The notes below the pieces were generated by a model that saw nothing but the letters and a program-made list of their open reading frames with translations, ran no database searches and was not told where the DNA came from. A stretch of DNA of 64,000 bases from JAGVSZ01 sp963747775 (GTDB lineage: Bacteria; Pseudomonadota; Gammaproteobacteria; Burkholderiales; SG8-39), in the NCBI GenBank assembly GCA_963747775.1, contig CAVVGT010000003.1, positions 1 through 64,000 on the forward strand. The letters are read 5' to 3'. Made by a program: the position numbers and the translations under genes. Below are positions 56,270-64,000 of the stretch, in pieces. Within the stretch, counting starts at the first letter, position 1; each line of letters opens with the position of its first letter.

Positions 56270-59236
56270 ATGGCTCCCAATCGGTCGGCGGATGCGCGCA
56301 GGGCGCGCGTGCACGTCGCGCTGCGACGGACGGCGACATTCGCCAACGCGAGCGCCGGCGTGATCGGTGTGCTCGGGCTGCTCGGCTGGGTGGCCAACAA
56401 CGCCGCGCTGCGCACCTTCGGTGCGGATTTCCCGCTGCTGCAGACCGCGTCGCTGCTGTCGCTCATCGTGGGAGCGGCGGCGCTGCACGCGTCGCAACGC
56501 GGCCGATTGCGCCCGGCCATGGGGGGCGCGGTGCTGATCGTCCTCCTCGCGGGGGGCACGCTAGCCGCTCATGCCACCGGGGTCACGCTCGGGCTGGACT
56601 TTGCGTTCCTGGGGTTGGGCACGCCGGACGAGGCGCGGTTGATGTCCGTGCCTAGTGCGCTGGCCGCTCTCGGCGTCGCCATCGGCGTCGCGTTGCACTG
56701 GTACCGAACGCCGGTCGGCGATGCCTTGACCGAAGCGCTCGCCTCCGGAATCGCCGCGCTGGCGTTCGTGGCGCTGGTCGGAATGACCTTCCGCGTCCTG
56801 CTCTTCTACGCGCCGGCGCCGCTGTTGGGAATGTCGATACCGGGGGCGATCGGGTTCTTGCTGCTCGCGCTCAGCCTGCTTGCCGGGCGACCCGATCCCT
56901 GGCTGGAGCGAGTCCTCGCAGACCAGCGCCCGGGCGCGGTCGTGACCCGCTGGCTGATGCCGGCGGCACTGCTGGTGCCGCTGGCGCTCGGCTGGATGCG
57001 TCTGTTCGCCGAACGAGTGGGCGTCATCGATGAGACGCTCGGCGCCGGCCTGCTCACGCTGCTGATGACTGTCGTGCTCGGCGCGCTCGCGTTGTGGATC
57101 GCGGCGGCACTCGACCAGATCGACGCGTCGCGCCGTGGCGCTGAAGCGGATGCGCGCGCGCAGCGCGAGCGGCTGCAGGTTGTGCTGGCGAGCATCGGCG
57201 ACGGCGTGATCGCAACCGACCGCGACGGGAACGTGCGGTTCGTGAACCCGGCGGCCGAGTTCTTCACGGGCTGGACGGCGACGGCGGCGAGCGGGCGACC
57301 CCTCGCCGAGCTGCTGGATGTCGTCGACGGGCATTCCGAGCAACCGGTGGAGTCGCCGCTCGATCGCGCGCTGCAGGAGCGCAGAACGGTCATGGCCGGC
57401 GGCGAACCGGCCGTGCGCGCGCGTGGCGGTGCGGTATACCCGGTCGAACTCGTGGCCGCACCGCTTCGCGACGAGGGCGGCGAGGTCGCGGGCGGGGTGC
57501 TGGTGCTGCGCGACGCCGCGATGCGGCGCGAGGGCGAGCGCGCGATGCGCGAGGCCTACGCCGAGCTCGACAGGCGCGTGGTGGAGCGCACGCGCCTGCT
57601 CGCGACGATCACCGCGAGCACCCCGGATCTGATCCATGCGCAGGACCTCGACGGCCGCATCCTGTTCGCCAACCCGGCCTGGCTCGAGGCGCGGGGTTTG
57701 ACCGAGACTCGGGCGCTCGGGCGCAAGATGCTCGATTTGACCCCCGACTCGCGTGTCGCCCAGCAGAGCGACGCGGAAGAGCGGCGTGTCATCGGATCCG
57801 GCCAGTCGAGCGTGGTCGAGGAGCTGGTCGCGCACGACGGAGGCTCGCGCACTTACCTCGTCACGAAGTCGCCGCTGCGCGACGAGCACGGCGGGATCGT
57901 GGGCCTCATCGGCGTGGCGACCGACATCACCGACCGCAAGCGCGCCGAGCGCGAGCTCGAGAGCCTGTTCGCGACCGAGCAGCGCCTGCGCGAGGAGGCC
58001 GAGCGCGCGAACCGCGCGAAGGACGAGTTCCTCGCGATCGTGTCGCACGAGCTGCGATCGCCGCTGAACGCGCTGCGCGGGTGGGCGCATCTGCTCGCCA
58101 GCTCCCGCCCGCTCGACGCCACGCTCGTCGAGCGAGCGACCGCCGCCATCAAGCGCAGCGTCGAGCATCAGGCGCGGCTCATCGACGATCTGCTCGACAC
58201 CGCGCGCATCATGAGCGGCAAGCTCACGCTCGAGCGCAGGTCCGTCGACCTGGTCGAGGTGGCCAACGCCGCGCTCGAGCTCGTGCGTCCGCTCGCGGCG
58301 ACGAAGCACGTCGAGCTGCGCGCTGCATTCGACCAGCCGGCGATCATTGTCGTGGGCGACAGCGGACGGCTGCAGCAGGTCGTCACCAACCTGCTGTCTA
58401 ACGCGATCAAGTTCACCCCGGAGAACGGCTTGGTCGAGACCCTCGCCGGGCGCGAAGGCAACCGGGTACAGCTTGCGGTGTGCGACAACGGCATCGGCAT
58501 CGCCCCCGAGTTCCTGCCGCATGTCTTCGACCGGTTCACGCAGGCGGACACTTCGACGACGCGTCGAGCGGGCGGACTCGGCATCGGGCTCGCGCTGGTG
58601 CGTCATCTGGTGGAGCTGCATGGTGGCGCAGTCAATGCGCAGAGCGCGGGCACCGGACAGGGCGCGCAGTTCACGATCCACCTCCCGGCGGCACCGGATG
58701 TGGCGGCGCCGGCGCCGCGTCCGGGCGAGGCGCTGGCCGAGTTCCGTGCACGCGAGGCCGCGCTTGCCGGCCGCACCATTTTCGTGATCGACGACGACGC
58801 CGATGTGCGCGAGACGCTCGCCTTCGTGCTGCGCCAGACCGGCGCGGACGTCGAGGTGTTTGCGACCGGGCCCGAAATGGCGGCGCGGATCGCCGAATCG
58901 CTGTCCGCGGGAGACCCGCCGGACGTGCTCCTGCTCGATCTGGCGATGCCGGAGGAGGATGGCTTCGCCGTCCTCGCCCGCGTGCGCGCGGCCGAGGCGA
59001 GCGCTGGCGACGCGGCGCGCGAACACCTGATTCCCGCCCTTGCGGTCACCGCTTTCACCGAGTTCGATCGCGAGCGGCTCGCGGGCGCCGGCTTTCGCGG
59101 GCTGGTCGCCAAGCCGATCGACCGCGAACGGCTGGTGCGCGCCATCTTGTCGCTGTTCGAGGAAGAGACCGTACCGACCGGCGCGCCGGCCGGGTCGGGG
59201 GAGGGCGGCCGCGGCGAGCGGCGCAGCGACTTGTAA
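56270..59236 (+). CDS. Membrane-bound hybrid histidine kinase (TM-PAS-PAS-HK-REC)
   Basis: 988 residues. About eight transmembrane helices in the first 285 residues form a MASE-like sensor. They are followed by PAS (about 299-415; VLASIGDGVIATDRDGNVRF), a second PAS (TPDLIHAQDLDGRILFANPA), HisKA with His593 (IVSHELRSPLNALRGW), HATPase (LLSNAIKFT, DNGIGIAPEF, GLGIGLALV) and a receiver with Asp890 (LLLDLAMPEEDGF). The start has no strong ribosome binding site. It is the only membrane-embedded kinase of the group and could report envelope state or redox/quinone signals to the soluble kinases. Confidence 0.92.
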   Translation: MAPNRSADARRARVHVALRRTATFANASAGVIGVLGLLGWVANNAALRTFGADFPLLQTASLLSLIVGAAALHASQRGRLRPAMGGAVLIVLLAGGTLAAHATGVTLGLDFAFLGLGTPDEARLMSVPSALAALGVAIGVALHWYRTPVGDALTEALASGIAALAFVALVGMTFRVLLFYAPAPLLGMSIPGAIGFLLLALSLLAGRPDPWLERVLADQRPGAVVTRWLMPAALLVPLALGWMRLFAERVGVIDETLGAGLLTLLMTVVLGALALWIAAALDQIDASRRGAEADARAQRERLQVVLASIGDGVIATDRDGNVRFVNPAAEFFTGWTATAASGRPLAELLDVVDGHSEQPVESPLDRALQERRTVMAGGEPAVRARGGAVYPVELVAAPLRDEGGEVAGGVLVLRDAAMRREGERAMREAYAELDRRVVERTRLLATITASTPDLIHAQDLDGRILFANPAWLEARGLTETRALGRKMLDLTPDSRVAQQSDAEERRVIGSGQSSVVEELVAHDGGSRTYLVTKSPLRDEHGGIVGLIGVATDITDRKRAERELESLFATEQRLREEAERANRAKDEFLAIVSHELRSPLNALRGWAHLLASSRPLDATLVERATAAIKRSVEHQARLIDDLLDTARIMSGKLTLERRSVDLVEVANAALELVRPLAATKHVELRAAFDQPAIIVVGDSGRLQQVVTNLLSNAIKFTPENGLVETLAGREGNRVQLAVCDNGIGIAPEFLPHVFDRFTQADTSTTRRAGGLGIGLALVRHLVELHGGAVNAQSAGTGQGAQFTIHLPAAPDVAAPAPRPGEALAEFRAREAALAGRTIFVIDDDADVRETLAFVLRQTGADVEVFATGPEMAARIAESLSAGDPPDVLLLDLAMPEEDGFAVLARVRAAEASAGDAAREHLIPALAVTAFTEFDRERLAGAGFRGLVAKPIDRERLVRAILSLFEEETVPTGAPAGSGEGGRGERRSDL

Positions 59237-59277
59237 GACTTACAGCGCCTGCTGCGCGCGCGTGGCGACGCGGGCCC

Positions 59278-59293
59278 GGGCGCACGACTTGCT
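59278..59293 (+). promoter_or_regulatory. Weak sigma-54 -24/-12 candidate
   Basis: GGGCGCACGACTTGCT: exact TTGCT but a changed -24 core. It lies 25 bp before the HAD-ATPase gene. Confidence 0.35.
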
Positions 59294-59316
59294 CGGTGGC
59301 GGGCGAGCGAAACAGG

Positions 59317-61035
59317 ATGCGATACGCCGCCCTTGCCATCGACTACGACGGCACCCTTGCGACCCATGGCCGCGTCGCGACGGCCACGCTGCAAGCGCTG
59401 GAACAGCTCGCCGCGAGCGGGCGCAGGCTGGTGCTCGTCACCGGCCGCGAGCTCGGCGAGCTGCTCGGCATCTTCCCGGAGATCGGGCTGTTCGACCGCG
59501 TGGTCGCGGAGAACGGCGCGCTGCTCTACACGCCGGCGACGCGCGGCCGGCGTTCGCTCGCGGAAGCGCCGCCGCCGACGTTCGTGCGCGAGCTTGCGCG
59601 CCGCGGCGTGGCGCCGCTGTCGGTCGGCGAGACCATCGTCGCCACCGTGCATCCGAACGAGACCCTCGTGCTGGAAGCGATCCGCGACCTCGGGCTCGAG
59701 TTGCAGGTGATCTTCAACAAGGGCGCAGTGATGGTGCTGCCGGCCTCGGTCAACAAGGCGAGCGGGCTGATGGCCGCGCTCGACGAGCTGGGGCTGTCGC
59801 CGCGCAACGTCGCGGCGATCGGCGACGCCGAGAACGATCATGCGCTGCTGCGCGCCGCGGAATACGGGGTCGCGGTCGCGAATGCCGTGCCCATGCTGCA
59901 GCGTGAGGTCGATCGCATCAGCGCGCGCGAGAACGGCGCGGCGGTGATCGAGCTGGCGCGCGACATCGTCGCGCATGACCTGCAGGCCACGCCGCCGCGC
60001 GCGCCGCGCCGGCAGATCGCGCTCGGGACGCGCGCCGACGGCACCGTCGCGCATCTCGCGCCTGCAGCCGGCAACCTGCTGGTGGCGGGCTCGTCGGGCA
60101 GCGGCAAGTCGACGTTCGTCAGCGGCGTGCTCGAGCGGGTCGCGGTCGAGGGTTACCAGTTCTGCGTGGTCGATCCGGAAGGCGATTACGCGGGGCTCGC
60201 CGGCGCGATCGTGTTCGGCAACGGCGACCGCGGGCCCGGCGCGGCCGAGGTGTTCACCGCGCTCGAGAAGCCCGCGGCAAACGTCGTGATGAACCTGATC
60301 GGGCTGCCGCTCGCCGACCGCCCGCAGTTCTTCCGCGAGATGCTCCCGCGGCTGGAGGCGTTGCGCGCGAAGACCGGACGGCCGCACCTCATCGTGATCG
60401 ACGAGGCGCACCATCTCCTGCCCGACGATCCGGCGCAGCGGGGCGACGGCGATCGCGGCGCGCTCAACGGCACGATCCTGGTCACCGTCCATCCCGAATC
60501 GGTCGAGGCCGCGGCGCTGCGGTCCGTGGACCGGGTCGTGGCGCTCGGCGAGTCGCCCGAGGCGACGCTCCGGCAGTTCGGCCAGGTTGCCGGCATCGGG
60601 CGGCTCGAACTCGAGGCCACGGCGCTGCGTCCTGCAGAGGCGCTGCTGTGGGTTCGGGACGCGGGTTCGCGCGCCGAAGTCATTCACGTTGCGCCGAGCG
60701 GCGCGGAGCGTCAGCGGCATCGGCGCAAATACGCCGAGGGCGTGCTGCCGCCGGAGCGCAGCTTCCACTTTCGCGGGCCTCACGGCAAGCTCAACCTGCG
60801 CGCGCAGAACCTCATGCTGTTCCTGCAGATCGGCGATGGCGTCGACGACGAGAGCTGGCTGCATCACCTGCGGCAAGGCGACTACTCGCGCTGGGTGCGG
60901 GCGGCGATCAAGGACGATGCGCTCGCCGACGCGCTCGCCGCGGTCGAGCGCGACGAGTCGGTCGACGTGCCCGACGGCCGGGCGCGCATCCGCGCGGCCG
61001 TCGAAGAACGCTACACGTTGCCGGCGACCAGGTGA
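59317..61035 (+). CDS. HAD-type hydrolase fused to a HerA/DUF87-like ATPase
   Basis: 572 residues. Residues 1-225 are a Cof-type HAD phosphatase: motif I DYDGTL (Asp9, Asp11), motif II LVTGR, and motif IV GDAENDHALL. From about 245 on there is a P-loop ATPase with Walker A GSSGSGKST (258-266) and Walker B LIVIDEAHHLLP (Asp362-Glu363), of the HerA/TraC-like kind. The C-terminal 100 residues are a further domain (FHFRGPHGKLNLRAQNLMLF). The combination suggests a sugar-phosphate phosphatase with an ATP-driven partner; the substrate is unknown. The ROK gene overlaps its stop. Confidence 0.85.
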   Translation: MRYAALAIDYDGTLATHGRVATATLQALEQLAASGRRLVLVTGRELGELLGIFPEIGLFDRVVAENGALLYTPATRGRRSLAEAPPPTFVRELARRGVAPLSVGETIVATVHPNETLVLEAIRDLGLELQVIFNKGAVMVLPASVNKASGLMAALDELGLSPRNVAAIGDAENDHALLRAAEYGVAVANAVPMLQREVDRISARENGAAVIELARDIVAHDLQATPPRAPRRQIALGTRADGTVAHLAPAAGNLLVAGSSGSGKSTFVSGVLERVAVEGYQFCVVDPEGDYAGLAGAIVFGNGDRGPGAAEVFTALEKPAANVVMNLIGLPLADRPQFFREMLPRLEALRAKTGRPHLIVIDEAHHLLPDDPAQRGDGDRGALNGTILVTVHPESVEAAALRSVDRVVALGESPEATLRQFGQVAGIGRLELEATALRPAEALLWVRDAGSRAEVIHVAPSGAERQRHRRKYAEGVLPPERSFHFRGPHGKLNLRAQNLMLFLQIGDGVDDESWLHHLRQGDYSRWVRAAIKDDALADALAAVERDESVDVPDGRARIRAAVEERYTLPATR

Positions 61036-61838
61036 AGGCGCGACCCAAGCGCAAAGGAGCGCGCACGGCGCGCCGTTCCAGTCCTGCGGGGCGCCGCGAA
61101 AGCGCGCCGCCGACCCGGATCCTCATCGTCGATATCGGCGGCAGCTCCGTGAAGGTGCTTGCGAGCGGGTACACCGAACCGCGCAAGGTGCCCTCGGGTG
61201 CGGACCTCACGCCGACCCGGATGGTGGAGCTCGTGACCGAGAGCTGCTCCGACTGGGAGTACGACGCGGTCTCCATCGGATACCCCGGGCTCGTGGGCAC
61301 ACAGGGACCGCGCGCGGAGCCGGGTAACCTCGGGCCGGGCTGGGTGGGCTTCGATTTTGCGGCGGCGTTCGATCGCCCGGTGCGCGTTCTCAACGACGCG
61401 GCCATGCAAGCGCTCGGCAGCTACGACGGCGGGCGGATGCTGTTCATCGGCCTCGGGACCGGTGTGGGTTCGGCGTTCATTGCGCAGCACGTGATCGTGC
61501 CGCTCGAGCTCGGCGGGCTGCCGTGGCGCGGCCGGCGCGCGCTCTGGAAGACGCTCGGTCGCGACGGGCTCGAACGCCTCGGCAAGCGTGCCTGGCGCAA
61601 GGAAGTGGTGCGCGCGCTGGGCATCTTCGCGAACGCATTCTCCGTCGACTACGTCGTGCTCGGCGGAGGCAACGCCAAGTATCTCAAGAACGTCGAAACC
61701 GGTACGCGAATTGGGCACAACATGGCCGCATTCCGCGGCGGCTTCCGTCTCTGGAACCTGCCGGACGTATCGACGCTCTCGACCGAAGGCGAAGCGCCGC
61801 TCGAGCGGGCACCGGTCGCTGACTGGCGCGTCATCTGA
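61032..61838 (+). CDS. ROK family protein (glucokinase-like)
   Basis: 268 residues from a GTG overlapping the previous stop (GTGA). A basic N-terminus precedes the ASKHA fold: phosphate-1 motif ILIVDIGGSSVKVL, sugar-binding YPGLVG and LNDAAMQALGSY, and the adenosine-type GLGTGVGSAFI and YVVLGGGNAK. The zinc-binding Cys cluster of many ROK kinases is not seen. It resembles polyphosphate-glucokinase-like proteins. Coupling to the HAD-ATPase suggests kinase and phosphatase acting on related sugars. Confidence 0.85.
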   Translation: MKARPKRKGARTARRSSPAGRRESAPPTRILIVDIGGSSVKVLASGYTEPRKVPSGADLTPTRMVELVTESCSDWEYDAVSIGYPGLVGTQGPRAEPGNLGPGWVGFDFAAAFDRPVRVLNDAAMQALGSYDGGRMLFIGLGTGVGSAFIAQHVIVPLELGGLPWRGRRALWKTLGRDGLERLGKRAWRKEVVRALGIFANAFSVDYVVLGGGNAKYLKNVETGTRIGHNMAAFRGGFRLWNLPDVSTLSTEGEAPLERAPVADWRVI

Positions 61839-61916
61839 CCCCCCGACTCCAAGTCAGACGGCTCGACCTGCAGGCTCGCGCCGTGGCGCACAGGGCACCC
61901 AGAATCGACCCGGGCC

Positions 61917-61930
61917 GGAAATCTTTACCC
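61917..61930 (+). promoter_or_regulatory. Possible activator site upstream of the DUF1328 promoter
   Basis: GGAAATCTTTACCC resembles GGAAATTCTTACCG (21548) and GGCAATTCCTACCG (31167). It is 52 bp upstream of a sigma-54 site, a suitable distance for an enhancer; inference only. Confidence 0.3.
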
Positions 61931-61981
61931 TGCGCCCGCGCCAACCCCTGAGCGATTGCCATCGTTTTCCCGAATTTGCCC

Positions 61982-61997
61982 GGGTACGCCGGTTGCG
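61982..61997 (+). promoter_or_regulatory. Sigma-54 -24/-12 promoter of the DUF1328 gene
   Basis: GGGTACGCCGGTTGCG: T for C at one core position, exact TTGC, 72 bp before the ATG at 62068. Confidence 0.55.
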
Positions 61998-62067
61998 TAT
62001 AGAGCGACAGCACCACGTTGGACCTACCGGTCCGCTTTGATGGACGCATTTACATAGGAGCCGAACC

Positions 62068-62235
62068 ATGTTCTCTTGGGCTGTGTTGTTTCTGGTAGTG
62101 GCGCTGATCGCCGGGGTGCTCGGGCTCACTGGGGTCGCCGGCACGGCGGTCAACATCGCGTGGATCCTGTTCGTCGTCGGACTGATCCTGTTCCTCGTGT
62201 TCACGGTGATCGGCCGCCGCGGCCCCGGGATCTAG
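62068..62235 (+). CDS. DUF1328 family small membrane protein
   Basis: 55 residues, TAGGAG before the ATG. Two membrane helices with the conserved AVLFLVVALIAGVLGLTGVA and AWILFVVGLILFLVF pattern of DUF1328 (E. coli YtjA). Function unknown. The 91-residue paralogue gene follows 13 bp later, probably in the same transcript. Confidence 0.9.
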   Translation: MFSWAVLFLVVALIAGVLGLTGVAGTAVNIAWILFVVGLILFLVFTVIGRRGPGI

Positions 62236-62248
62236 AGGACGCGCGGCC

Positions 62249-62507
62249 GTGTTCGTGATCGACGCCGAAGAGCTCGAGCGCATGGTGCGGATGACGTTTC
62301 CGCAGAAGCGGCGGTTCTCGGCCGATGGCGAGCTCGGCTTCTCCGCGCGTTCGCGCCTCTTGTGCGCGTATGTGCACGGCGGATGCGATCCGTTCCTGGA
62401 GCGCCAGTTCGAAGACTGGCTGGAGGGGGCGGCGCCGTTTGTCGCGCCCTACCAGCTGCTTAACCGCCTGTGCCGCGAGGGCTTGCTGAAGCCCGGCGAC
62501 TACGCCG

Positions 62508-62524
<17 letters not shown>
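62249..62524 (+). CDS. Conserved 91-aa protein, paralogue of 9014-9289
   Basis: 91 residues from a GTG after AGAGGA. It shares with the gene at 9014 the ELERMVRMTFP, VHGGCDPFLERQFEDWLEG and LLNRLCREGLLKPGDYAV segments. Cytoplasmic and of unknown function. It follows DUF1328 and its 3' end overlaps the convergent glgX gene by 17 bp. Confidence 0.75.

Positions 62525-64000
<1,476 letters not shown>

Overview
The window is 64 kb of GC-rich (about two thirds G+C) chromosomal DNA that reads like an environmental betaproteobacterium. DUF4124, DUF883/YqjD, BON, entericidin and DUF2383 stress genes, a GlgX, and IS30 and IS1182 elements all fit, but no rRNA or tRNA is present, so this assignment is an inference.

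Left part (1-15 kb): a patchwork of small genes, two complete insertion sequences (IS30-type 1170-2398; IS1182-type 4552-6162, each with inverted repeats and a target duplication), an extradiol dioxygenase, a PhnB-like protein, a superoxide dismutase-rhodanese fusion, a truncated MFS remnant, a two-gene RND efflux pump whose adaptor has a frameshift, and a YihY membrane protein.

Middle and right part (15.7-62.5 kb): signal transduction and envelope/stress genes. It holds four hybrid or soluble histidine kinases (one with seven tandem 92-residue HAMP units), a stand-alone receiver, a sigma-54 gene (rpoN, 37662-39101) and an NtrC-type sigma-54 activator (47136-48575). Around them are many small envelope and stress genes: entericidin, M48 lipoprotein protease, BON lipoproteins, cardiolipin-synthase-like and PLD-VTT enzymes, Fe-SOD, ferritin, DUF883/YqjE cluster, DUF2383, DUF1328 and DUF4124 proteins. 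Metabolic or surface genes include a glycosyltransferase, a GalU-like protein, a MetE-like protein, a HAD-ATPase fusion, a ROK kinase and a GlgX cut by the right edge.

Main discovery: the intergenic regions from 15.8 to 62 kb carry about 25 sequences matching the -24/-12 sigma-54 promoter (GGCAY-N5-TTGC; 14 exact cores), usually 30-60 bp before a start codon and in the right orientation. One precedes rpoN itself, one may precede the activator, and several occur as back-to-back divergent pairs. The first 15 kb show only one weak candidate. I infer a self-contained sigma-54 regulon island: linked kinases would feed the linked NtrC-type activator, which with the linked RpoN would switch on the surrounding genes, possibly including a small RNA (about 29954-30040).

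At least five genes (RND adaptor, a glycine-zipper lipoprotein, the MetE-like gene, the kinase after it, and a Cys-repeat protein) contain a single apparent +1 frameshift, one in a G6 tract. This suggests residual insertion errors in the assembly or recent decay.
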